From positions 14,491,289 to 14,555,288 of the forward strand of contig NC_087062.1 in assembly GCF_963678635.1 (NCBI RefSeq): DNA of 64,000 nucleotides. Direction: 5' to 3'. This stretch comes from Symsagittifera roscoffensis. Taxonomy: Eukaryota; Xenacoelomorpha; Acoela; Convolutidae. The notes below the pieces were generated by a model. It made no database searches, was not told the DNA's origin, and worked only from the letters and a program-made list of their open reading frames with translations. The position numbers were made by a program, and so were the translations under genes. Of the stretch, positions 11,651 through 24,200 are shown piece after piece; the stretch's first letter is position 1; each line of letters starts with the position of its first letter.

Positions 11651-12080
11651 AAACCTGAATTAACGCACTACTCAAATAAGTCATACCCGAGTTGACTAGA
11701 TTTTACCGTTCGTCTCACTAAATAAACTTTATTCTATTCTGTTCTCTATAGATTTCAACCTAAACCGATATTAATGAGCAAAGCCACCCTCTAGAAAAAT
11801 TTCTGCGCACCCCACTGATTTCATCATGGACACGAAAGTATAACAGAAAAGACCACATTAATTTAACATTTGAGTATTTTTCATACTGTAATACTAGTTT
11901 TTTTGCTTTATCTCTTTTTATCCAAGTTTAAGTGACCTAGATATAGTGTATACAACATTAAGTGCAGTCTAGTAGATACTGTTTAAAATAATTTTGATTG
12001 GCTTCTGCAACACGAGTGAGCGCCAGTTAGATTTTCACGGAAATCTCGTGTCGGGTCATGTCGTGTCCGTTCGGATGTTG

Positions 12081-12224
12081 TCAATGGCTGTTGTCGTTGG
12101 AGTGAGACTGAGACTCAAAGAGGGCGAGTGACAACATGAGGCAGAACCCAAGCACCAGCCCCATGTTCTGTACGCCAAATACAATCCAGGGCGAGTTAGT
12201 GTTAACGTGCATCATTTGTGGCAA
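12081..12224 (-). CDS. Zinc transporter exon 9 (TM8, C-terminus)
   Basis: A 144-bp exon found by matching the family end. Acceptor CTGTTTAG precedes LPQMMHVNT, then [13 protein letters not shown] and the last helix, ending in TGA at 12081-12083. The phase matches exon 8 exactly. Confidence 0.88.
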   Translation of the reverse strand: MPQMMHVNTNSPWIVFGVQNMGLVLGFCLMLSLALFESQSHSNDNSH

Positions 12225-15200
12225 CTAAACAGCAGTGTACAACTGTGAACTATAAAACATCATGGTGATTGACACGACTGTTTACCATATTTCTACCAGG
12301 AATTGTTTTTATTCACCTTTCCGTTTGTGACAAAACCCGTAATGTTGACGAATAATCCAAGTCCAAGGTTGTATAGTCTTCATAAACGATGTTTTGAAGT
12401 CATTGGTTGCCTCAAAATTAGATTCAGTGGGGGAAGAAATTCAAGACATAATCTCATACTAACCATGTCAATGAATGCGACGTATATGAACATGCCAGCT
12501 GTGAGTGCAAATATCCACTGGTAGGCGGAACTGTGGTGTTCCGACAGAAACAGACCAATGTACAAGCCCAGGAAGGATGCCATCGAAGATATCGCATTCA
12601 GCACCAGAATACGCACAATTGGAATGCCTGAAAACAGTGTACCCTCGTCAGTGTATTAACAATGCATCTTTCATTCGCTCATCAAAACTTAGGTTTGAAC
12701 AACAAAATCCAACATACAAGCCAGAGCTGTTGTTGTTGTTGTTGTTAGCCCACGCGGGTCGGGTTGGGCTCTTCTGTCTCCAGGTCAAGGAACTTAGCAA
12801 CCTCTACCGGCCGAAGCCACAGGTCTGCTGGGGTGAGTGGGGAGGGGTTTTGGGAGCAGTTGAAAAGGTGACATGTTGTGTGGGGGGCAAGGGAACAGGT
12901 TGGGCAAAGGTGGGAGATGGAGCTGTCGAGGCGGGATAGGTAAGTGTTAAGGAGCCGGCTGTAGCCAGACCGGAGTTGGGAGAGCTTACAGCGCGTGGGA
13001 CGTGGGAGAGATTTTTCAGAGGGGTCAATCTTTGGGGGAGGGATACAAATAACTTTAGACGGAGGGGTTTCGGCTAGGAACTTGGTTACAAGGGAGGTAT
13101 GGTTGTCTTTTAAAATTGGTTTGTAGTAGTTAAAAATAAAAGTGGAGACTTCGTCTCGGTCGTCCAGAACTAGAGGGTGGTTTGCGTAGACTGAAAAGTC
13201 GGTTAAAATTTTCTGGGTGTCTTCTTTGAAGCAGCTTATAATTGAGGGGCGAGGTAGACGGGGAGGAGGGGGATGTGAATGTATAAAATTAATGGGATGG
13301 TGGGAACGATAGGTAGAGATAAAAAATTGAGATGACAGAAGGGTATGGTGGTCTTTGACCGTTAGGATTCACTGTGCAGGTGGGCAGTGGAACTCATTAG
13401 TTTTGATCCAGTAACAACGCGAAGGGATTGGTTTTGTGCAACCTGCAGGCAATTTATGGAGGTGTTACTTGATGCGTGGGACCATGCGGGTGCTGCATAG
13501 TCAAGTATCGGGCGAATTAAAGCTTTAAAAGTTAGGAGGAGGGTTTCTTTGGAGTGACCCCAGGTTGATCCTGCTAATGCCTTCAGGATTCCGATCCTGC
13601 GTCTGGCCTTTTCAGCGGATTGTTTGCAGTGAGTGGCAAAACAAAGTGTTGGATCAAATGTCACCCCTAAGATTGTTGGATTTTTGTTTAGGGGTAGCGC
13701 CTCGTTATTTAAAAGAACACTAGGTGTTTTATTAAATTCTTTGTTATAAGAGGAGAAAAGTGTAACTGATCCTTTAGAGGACGCGAAACTTAGTTTGCGT
13801 GAGGTGAAAAAATCGTAGATCCTTTTTAGGTAGCTATTGATGGAGTTTGAGGCGATATCAATATTGGAACTGCTTGCGAAGGGGTGGAAATCGTCTGCAT
13901 ACGAAACAAGGTTTACATTATCGGGAGGTGGCGGTGCATCATGGACATAAAAATTGAAGAGTGTGGGTGATAAAACAGAACCTTGGGGTACGCCACAGTG
14001 GATTATTCGATGGGGGGATGTGTGTTCACGGAATGAGGTGGCAGCCTGTCGACCATTAAGGTAATTACTTAGCCAGCGGACTAGACTTCTTGGGAGGGGA
14101 GTGTCATGAACGAGTTCCACAAGTGAGCGATGACACACCATGTCGAAAGCCTTAGATAAGTCAAGTGTGGCCAGTACCGTACGTTTAGGGGGGCGATTTT
14201 GGTTAAAACCGTCTGAAATGTAAAATTCGAGAGTGGAGAGAGCTGTGGTGGTGGAGTGAAAAGGGCGGAAGCCGTGTTGGTGTTTGGCGTTGGGGAGATG
14301 TTTGGTAAAGATGGGGTGAACGAGCCTCTCCAGAATTTTAACTGCTGGGCAGAGTAAGGATATAGGTCTGTAAGATGTTGATTGTTTAAGATCCTTATTG
14401 GGCTTTGGAAGCGGTGCAATTTTTGAATTTTTCCAAATTTGGGGGATAATGTTTTCGGACAAAGAGATATTAAAAAGGTATGTTAAGTATTGAGTAGCAA
14501 GTGGGCCGAGATGTTTAAGATGTATATTACAAAGGCCGTCGGGACCTAGCGCTCGCGATGGTTTGCTGTCTGCAATGGCTTGTTTAGTATTTTTAGGGGT
14601 AAAAATTGGGCTGTCTGACAGCGGTAGTTTGGCAATTTTTCTTCTCGTTATACGAAGGAGTTTGTCAGAGGCGTGGGGTCTGGCATTGGTGAATTGTTTG
14701 TTAAAAGAGCTGGTAATATCACGAGGTGAGTGTATGGGTTTAGAACCAAAAGTAATGGGGTGTCTTCCTGCCACGGGCTTAGATCCATTTAAGGAGCGTA
14801 CCACTTTCCAGAACTTTCTGGCACCAGTGCGGTAGTCGCAAGTCCGGAGGAATTCTCGCCATTTATTTTCTTTGTCCTTTGCTGTCTGTTTCATGAGTCT
14901 ACAGTTCAGTTGGGATATGACTTCTGGGGGAAGATTTTGTTGTCGGCTTAAATCTCTTTCGGCGGCAAGGGCAGTGGACTCGGGGGAAAGAGAGGGAGTG
15001 AAGTGGCGAATACGGCCAGCGGGGATGTGGTGGCGTGCTGCCCTGAGCACCAGGTCCCTCAAGAATTTCTCTCCGGCGGCAACTCCGGAAGGTGGAACCG
15101 CTGAAAAGAAACGCTCCTCAATTTCCTCTGTGAATTTGATCCAATCTGCTTTTAAAAAATTTATAAAAGTCCTTTTAGGTGAAAAATTTGTAAAATCATC

Positions 15201-18200
15201 CAAGGGTAGTTCTAGAAGAATGGGTAGGTGATCTGATCCTAGAGATTTAATTGGGGTCCATGATGTGGAGAGTAAGAGCGATTGGGATGCGAGGGAAATA
15301 TCTGGTGACGAGAGTTGGTTTTCTGAGTTAAAAGGGACTCTGGTTTGTGTGTCATCATTTAATGGTGCAAAGGTGGATTCGGTTATTTCATTGCTAAGTA
15401 CAGAGCCGCGTTGATCTTCCTCGATGTTGGAGTTCCATAGTTGTGAATGTGCGTTGGCATCCCCGAGTACTAAGGCGTCCCCAGGTTCAAGTAGTTCGGC
15501 AAGGGACGCAGAGTAACCAGGGGGACAGCTCGAGCGAGGGGGGATGTAGAAATTATAAATACGAAGCTTGGATGAACTGGCTACCACTGATATGCCCATA
15601 GCCTCTAGTGTTCCATCGTTGTTAATATTTATTTCTTCGTATTGTATCGACTGATGTATGGCTATGAGAAGAACGCCCCCTTCTTTTTCTCGATCTTTTC
15701 TAATTAAAGTGTAGTGTGAGCCAAGTGAGGGGTTTCGAGATTTCTTTCTTAATTTAGTTTTTTGGAAGACAGCAATATGAATTTGATTTTGAGATAAGAA
15801 AGCAGCAATTTCGGGTGCTTTTCCGGAGATACCGTTGCAATTAAATTGAAGGATTTTTAAAAGGCCTTTGGCGGGGTGTGGTGAACTATTTACACTATTA
15901 ACAGCAGTATGGTTAAAATGGTTGTTTGAACTTGAGTTATTTACACTATTTACACGATTACGATTTGCGCGATTTTGGGAGGAGGAATTATTATTCGAGG
16001 AGGTGGGAAGGGTGGGAGGGGGAGGGGGGTTAGGGAGGTGGGGTTGGGGGGCGGTTAGGGAAGTTGAACAAGTTTGGGAGTTGGGGGTGGTCAAGTTAGA
16101 GGACCTGGTGCCTGGGGGAGGTAAAATGTAGGTAGAGGTACAGGTAGGGCAATAGTAGTCAGGGTGGTGTTGGTTAAGGTGGGTAAGACCACTACATTTA
16201 AGGTGAATGTAACCACAGATGTGGCACCAGACACTGGGCTGGGTGCGTTTGATGCGGAAAGAGCAAGGGGAGCAAAAGTAAGGCCCTGGACCAGGGTTTG
16301 GATTAATGCCGGAGCGGAGTAGTAGTATAAGGATGAGCAGACGGAGCAGCCTGGCCGGCTTCAGACGCTCCGTAACCGTAAACCCGGAGACTTCTGAGCT
16401 TCTCCCGACCCAATGGGAGGGGGGGCTTGACGCCATTTGCATCTTGGTGGGGCCCAAGATGTCGGATCCACCACTGGAAGGCGGCGTCGTCTGGATCCAC
16501 AAGCCAGAGCTCGCAGTTTTAAAACGCTAAACGCTTCTCCCCAACTCTGTTTGCATAGCCCTTCATCTAAAGAACGGTTTTCGTGGCACTGTTTTACTGT
16601 TGTTGCATGGCTAGTTTAGTGAACTTCATAATCACTTCGAAACAATTGTTCATCAGGTTTAATCACTATGCAAAGGACTAAAAATAATTCATAACAGATA
16701 ATTCGGTTATCAGCAAGTTTGCCTCCATAATTCACCACACAACGCCTCAGGCGCCCCAATTAAGCCAATGATAAATCAGTGAAAATAGGGAAGAAAAGCC
16801 GGCAGCTTCCGCAAACAGTAATATTTATTTGAACTGCTGGCATAAGCAAGACAAGCCTTGTGGGATGCTTGAAGCAGGCACCGTCTACGCCACTCAGGTC
16901 GGTAGTTCGAGGCCTACTGTGATCCATACTTTTCCTGCGCTAAGCTCAATTCTACGCCAGAAAAATTAGATGTAGGTTATAAGCCAGGTAAAAATAGCGC
17001 TTATGGGAAGGAAAATTCACAGATTCACTAGTGTATAATTGGTCTACGAAAAAATGACCGGACTTCAGTTATATAATCATAATATCCGACAGCTATAATC
17101 AGAATTATCATCTTATTCGACAGAATCATCAACTTATCCGAAAGCTATATTCAAAATGATCACTTATCCGACAGCTATATTCAAAATTATCATCTTATCC
17201 GAGAGCTATATATAGAAAACTAGAACTGACCACAGTCGAATAGGATGGCGAAGTCTCCCAATTCGTGAGGCAATTCATGGAAGATGACTGCAATACTAGT
17301 AGCCAGTCCGGCACTCTGGCCTGCTCCAAATGCAGCCCCGACTGCCAGGCCATCTGCCAGATTGTGGAACATATCGCCCAGCATGATCATCATGACTAGA
17401 GGGAACTTGTCCTCTGGGATTCCAAACCGAGTATCCTGTCCACTCGTCACACATTTGGACTGCTTGGCCATCTTCAGAAATGCATGCACGCTCTAAGAAC
17501 AGAAATACATTGCATACAAAACACAGCTTATTCTTTGGTTTATATGAATTAATCCAGGCCAACAAACAGTTGGAAAAGAGTCAATGAACGCAAGTAAACA
17601 GAATAAAAAATACAGTGCTTGTTTTTTGAAAAAACATCAACAGTATTGAAATATCCCAAAAGTTTTTCCCGTTGATCAGAAAATAAGCGTCGAGATTTTT
17701 CCTTCGGTTTTCAAATAAATAACAATGACATCATCTTTGCATTCTTTCAATTTCAAAACAACTTTACGATTCCAAATTTTACACAGAGGCCAAGCGGAGC
17801 TTCGCACCACTTGCGATTTAACAGAAACATAAAAAAAACATTTACTCGAAAAAAGTTAAATGTTGAAGTGAAGAAAAAAAAATCGGGGCCCAGCTAAAGC
17901 AGGAGGTATGTGTTTGATATTGAATGAGTTTGCTATACTGATGCGGTACGAAAAGTGTGATTTCAAAAATTGGACTTCGCACAAAACCTTAGTTGTTTCT
18001 ACTAAAATAAGTTAAAAGATTGAAAAATTTTGAGATAATCGATTTTCCCAAAAGGAGATACCATTTCTCCTACAAAAAATAAGGAGCCGTCGCTTCTGCA
18101 GGGATTTTTTAAATCTCAGATTTGATTGTGAGTAGTTTTTCAGATTTGATTGTTTTTCCCGGTAAGAGCAGGTTGTGGCCGCTTAAGCAGACAAAATTCA

Positions 18201-21200
18201 CAAAACCGGGTTTCTCGATTGAATTGGGTTTCTAAGAATTGGCACGGTAGTTTTCGCGCAAACTTTGACTTGTTTGAGTACCATAAATTTTTTAAAACAA
18301 AGTGGGCATAGCCAGTTATGAAGATAGATTTTCAACAACCTGTTGTTTCGATTCATTCTATGATCTAAGATATCAGATTTGGCAGGATAAATTGCGAAAA
18401 AAGTCCAAAAAACGCTCAACTAATCAAAACTTGGACATTTCCGAGAATCATAGCTTTTTGTGTGAGAAAATAGCGCGTAGCCACTTATGCCGAAGGGATT
18501 CACTCAACCTGTAGTTTCGATTGAATCCAAAATCTCAGATTTGGGAGGGTAGTTCTCGAGAAAGGTCAATAGTTAAAAAACGGTCAGAAAATCAAAATTT
18601 TGATTTTTCGGAGAGCCATAGCTTTTAGTGTCAGCATAAGCAAATGAGCTTCCGATAACCCATTCTTTGAATTGAACCCAAAATCTCAAAAATGGCAGCG
18701 ATTTTTTGTTATATGATCAAGTTTAAAAAACGGTCAAAAATGAAAAAAAGACTACTCCGAGGGCCATAACTTTATGCTTAGAAAAATTTGAACCTAGCCG
18801 CTCATGAAGGGAGCTTTTCGAAGCCGTTCTATTCATTGAAACCAAAAACTCAAGATTTGGGAGATTTATTTTTCGAGAAAATGAAAAAAAAAATAAAAAA
18901 AATATGGGTAAAATATTCCCCCACAGATATTTTCGAACGCTGTAGACAGAGGGCTCAAGTGCGAAGAGACTCTAGGCGAGTAAACAGGCAGACAGGGGAG
19001 TAGGCGATCTTCCAATTGATACCCTTATTGAAAATCAGAAGAAGTTTCTGAAAACTTAAACTTTTCCAATAAATTTGGAAATAATTTTCCATAATGAAAA
19101 CTAGCCGCTCATGAAGGGAGCTTTTCGAAGCCGTTCTATTCATTGAAACCAAAAACTCAAGATTCGAGAGATTTATTTTTCGAGAAAATGAAAAAAAAAA
19201 TCAAAAAAATATGGGTAAACTATTCCCCCACAGATATTTTCGAACGCTGTAGACAGAGGGCTCAAGTGCGAAGAGACTCTAGGCGAGTAAACAGGCAGAC
19301 AGGGGAGTAAGCGATCTTCCAATTGATACCCATATTGAAAATCAGAACAAATTTCTGAAAAACTTAAGCTTTTCCAATAAATTCGGAAATAATTTTCCAT
19401 AATGAAAACAAAAAGAAATATCAACAAACCGATTGGCAAATACACAACCAATTTGAAAATTGCAAAGGAGTGTTAAAATTGTGATTCCCTATAACCGACC
19501 CAAAATTAGGTCATTAAGCCGATAAAAAATAGGCCAAAATAACTAGAGGCGCAACTAAAGCTGGAAATACCTGTATGGTAATTTTTGATTTTATTGTTCT
19601 GGTGCGGGATGAAATGGTTAAATTCAAAATTTTAAAAATTAGACTTCAACCAAACTTAGTTAATGCTTTTTAAAAAATGAGTTAAATTTTTGTGATTTTG
19701 GAATATTCTCGGAGACATGAACTTTTTGACCAAATTTTAGGGCGTAGTATCTTATTCACGGAGGCTTCCCACAACCTGTTGCCTCGATTAAACCCGCAAT
19801 CTGTTGCCTCGATTGATATCAGATTGAGTTGTTTTCGAGAGGAGTCCAAAAGTGTCAAAAAAGACGGACAAGAAATCAAAACATTGGCTTTCAGAGGGTC
19901 ATATATTTTTGTGTGAAAAATTTGGGCGCAACCGCTTATTTAGTGGGCTTCCCACAACCCGTTTATTCCATTGAAACCAAAATCTCAGGTTTGGGAGGGT
20001 AGTTTACAAGAAAAGTCAAAAAATTTCAAAAAAGGGACAAAAAATCGCAAATTTGACTTTTCCGAAGGTCATAGCTTTCTATTTTAAAAAAAATAGAATC
20101 ACTTATGCAGGGGAGATTCCCACAACCTGTTCTATTCACTGAACTTAAAATTCCAAATTTGGGAGGGTAGTTTTTGAATAAAAAATGTCAAAAATCCAAA
20201 ATTATAGGTCAAAAATCCCCCATACACTTTTTCGAAGGCTGTAGAAAGCGAAATAAGGTTTTAAAAAAGCCTAGGGAATTACACAGACGCATAGAGAAGT
20301 AGACGGACTTTTTCATAATACCTGTTTTTATCAAACAGAATTTTTCATAATACCTTGTTTTATCAAACAAGCATTTGGGCCGAGGTTTTTTTAGGGAAAC
20401 GAAAAAAAAAACAAACAAAGAAATACGAAATCGAGGTAAGTAAAATTACAAATTGTAAGAGTAAATCAAACACTATAAGCAACATTTAATAAAATAGCGC
20501 GCAGCAAAAAATGGAATCCAAGATATGACAACTAAGCCGACAACAAATAAGCAGACAAATAATTGGCCGACAATTTTACTTGATAGACTATTTCCCATTT
20601 GAAAAAAAAAACAGGTCCTGGTCAGATTCGAACCTGGACCTCTGCCGTCCCAGGCCATTTCTTTACTTCCAGGCTAAGTTGGCTCGGAACGCAGAAAAGC
20701 TTGAATTCATTATGAACCAAGATACGAGTGATTCTGTTAGACAAGTTGATAACACGAAAAAGTATATTCCAGTTTGATAACGCGTAAAAACTTATGCAAT
20801 CAGTCTGTAACTTAACTGAAACAAAATTTCTACCTTTTTGAGCTCTCATTACTTCGATTGTACCAAAAAGAAAGATAGTCCTAGAAAACTCTTAGTTTCA
20901 TTGATATACCTTCTGTTCATTTGTGGAGTTTGCACCATTAGTTGATTTGCAGCAACTGTTCGGTTTTGGAATCACACCCGCAGTACTATCTTGAGGCTGG
21001 CTACTACTTGCAGCAGTACACACAGTAGTTCCCGCGTGGTCTATGTCTCCTGCATATACAGAGTTGCGCCTTTCTCTGTCTCTACAGGAGCTAACTGTGA
21101 TCACGTGAGAGCAGTTCTTTAAAATTCCACTGCTGACACCAACGCCTCCTGAAACGAAAGTATATTCAAATAAATCGACGAAAGACATCTCACACAGAGT

Positions 21201-24200
21201 CTTCGAAACTTTTATTTGGAAAATCCACCCCCTCACGAAATTTCTAGATACGAGGGTGTAAAGGAGAGAAAGCTCTATGGCAGCCGGAAATCAGTAAATC
21301 AAGTACAAAAAATTGCTCTAGGTTTTGTTCAATTTAGTCCTCGGGTAAAAACATAGCCGACAAATGGAATAGCCAATGAATGTTTTTCATGACCTTTACA
21401 CTTAAGCTGTTCGATAGTAGAGTTATAAAACAAATAAATATAAAATCAAACACCGAAAAATCAAATTTGAGCGTGAACAAACTTTAAGCCCGTTTGCCGA
21501 AAAAAAATCATCGCAATCTATATCAGTGACTTCATTGCATTCATTGAAACTTCATAAAAACAGAGGAACTAAAACAAATTCAATTCGAAAATCACATTGA
21601 TCATTGTAAATGGTAGCTTTTGAAAGCAATCATTCACTCGAGGTATTTGAAACCCAAAAGTACCAACATTTCAAGTAAATCAGTGTCCACTCACCGTGTA
21701 TTGTGACACTACTGCATGTGTCCGCTGCTGTTGCTGTGTTACTGCAAACGATTGATCCATTCATCAGGGGGTCCACCTCCTGCTCTCCCTTCTCACCCAC
21801 GCCCGCATCCAGATTGGAGAAGTCCGCAGCACCTCCGCCACCACAAGATCCATGCACTTCTTTGGTTCCTTAAACATCATTTCTTAATTGATTACTTTAT
21901 ACATATATTTCGTGTAAGATGAAAAGCTGCCAATTTCTATCTTTTCACTGCACTGGTAACTCGAAAAGCAAGCAAAATTGATCATTTTGACAAATGAGTT
22001 TGAGAGCGAATCAATTTTTACTTTCATGAGCCCTTTTACTATGTTCAGCAACCTTTAAACATAGCGACTAACCTAAACAACTGCTCATGCAATTTGAAGT
22101 CTCGGCATGTTGTTCCAAATCGAGATCCTCTGGGGACTTCTGGAAGTGATTGTGCACGTGTACACGTGCCCCTGTGGAGATCGGCGAGGATGGACACATC
22201 ATCTCCTCCGCCTCTTCATGGTCCGACAATGAACTACTTTCTCTTTTGTGATACTTGCGATGACTATGGTGATGATGGTTATTATTATTATGACCATGAT
22301 GATTATGATGATTTTGGTGACCATGTTCGTGACGATGGTTCCGGTCTCTTCTTCTGGCGTCGACTTCCTCACTCTTTAATGATACATAAAAATACAACAA
22401 CTATTGAATCTTGCCAAAATTATTATCAACATCTTTCCTATCGCACACGAGAATTCATTCTGATCGTTCTTGAAGTTTACCAAAATATTCTGGTAATTAT
22501 TCTTTTTTTTGTACCGACGACGTAGTCAAGCAAGTTAGTAATCATGCATAATTCTTTTCCCTGCAGAAGCAGCTTCCACGAAGACCTTTCATTCAATGTC
22601 AAGATATGTCATACTGAAACCCTTTTAGTCGTGATTCGAATTAAACATCGTTCTGAATAATTACTTTTCAGACCAATTTTGAGCGGAGACTGAATGATAT
22701 TAGAGAAACGCACAAATTACAATAAGGGGTTACATTCTGATCGAAATTCTTTTAAACTAAAAATGCAATTTTCAATATCGTTAAAAAATCCATTTTTGCG
22801 ACTTCGTCATTTCAAAAAACTGAATCGGATGCAGTACAAATATTAACATAGAGGCGAAGTTGCACTTCGCATACACAAGCAAAAATATTACTGATAACGC
22901 TACTGGGAAAAACTGAAGTAGAGCTTAGAGTCTATCAAATTTCTTAGTGACGCACGCCAATTATGAGTCTACCTATTTTCTAAGTGACGCAAGCCAATTC
23001 TGACGCATTAGCAGTACGTCAATTTGAAGAAAAAAATTACCAAGTAACATGCGTCAATTTATAGAGCGGACGCATGTTAACTACTATACGAAAAAGCTTA
23101 TTCAAACATCTGACTCTGCCCAGGTTCGAACCCTCTTATTTGTTGCGCGTCTCCTTCCCTACCTCTACGCTACAGATCCATGATACCTTGAAGCTAAAGT
23201 GGTATTTGTAATATAATAGTGTGTTAATATCCTTAGCATTGGCTGTTCTTAATTGCTGCTTATTGATCAAACTGCATACTAATATTTGCGATTTAGATTG
23301 GAAAAAAAGAGCTCATACTATCACACAAGCTTTGTTTGTGTAAACAATAAGAAAATCGTCACAGAACTAGGCTGGAAAATCCAGAAGACTGGGAGAAAAC
23401 TTATTTAAACTTTTGAGTTACAAAAAAATCTGAACATCACAAATGTTTCACCCCCTCCAGGAGCACAACTGCAAAAAAAAGGGTTGGCTCTTCAAACGAA
23501 AATTCATAATGCAACAAAACAGATATAACATCAGCCGAAACCATGTAAGCCGAAGAAAACTTCAAGTGAAAAAAAAGGAAAACAATCTGCGAAAAACGGA
23601 AAAGAAAAACAAGAGTTGTTTTGAAAGCCACAAATTTCGAATGGAACGGCCATAAAAAAAGACATGCTCAAAAATTATCTGTTGCCTGGCTTTCCATCAG
23701 AACAGACTTGCCAGCTGATTGTGTTTAACTAGTTGTTAACCCGAAAAAGTCTATATTTCGATTTGATAACGCTTGCTATCATAAAGTCTATAAAGTAAAC
23801 GGTTACAAGATGTAGATGTACCAATTACAGGAAAACAACAAAACTGCTAATTACATAGATATTGTTTACCACACAAAATAGTCAGTATGTGGCAACTAGG
23901 CCGACAAAATGTAGACGATAGGCCGACACTTTTTGGAAACGGGAAATTTTCAGTTCAAAAACATGTCCCGCCTGGATTCGAACCTGACCTTAGTTGAGAC
24001 AACTTTGCGCTTCTAAACCTCTAGCTTGAACAATATGAATGCCCCGATAAACGATCAAAAATTGACTAAAAAGGTTAATTTCAATGCCACCATCATCGAG
24101 TGGTCAATGATCGAGTGGTCAATCTGTGTTACAGCCAAAATTTTGAAAAATAGTGCCAAAATATTGGAAGCTCCGCCGACTGTACTGCCTTGATCCAATT

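Larger units (their letters stand above)
12729..16498 (-). mobile_element. Jockey/CR1-like non-LTR retrotransposon (LINE), nearly full length
   Basis: A 3.77-kb minus-strand element is bounded by a 13-bp target-site duplication and ends 3' in a (AAC)6 tail (12729-12746 read in reverse). It encodes one main protein with a PHD-like zinc cluster, an APE-type endonuclease, reverse transcriptase and a C-terminal zinc motif. It lies in the same orientation as the zinc-transporter gene, inside intron 7. The first ATG lies only about 60 nt from the 5' end. Confidence 0.95.

Noticed and set aside
22094-22525. 143-codon plus-strand ORF rich in Tyr/Asp
   Set aside because: Antisense shadow of the His-rich exon 4 of the zinc transporter.
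23100-23190. Functional tRNA gene
   Set aside because: A- and B-box are present but acceptor and D-arm pairing fail; best read as a tRNA-derived relic.
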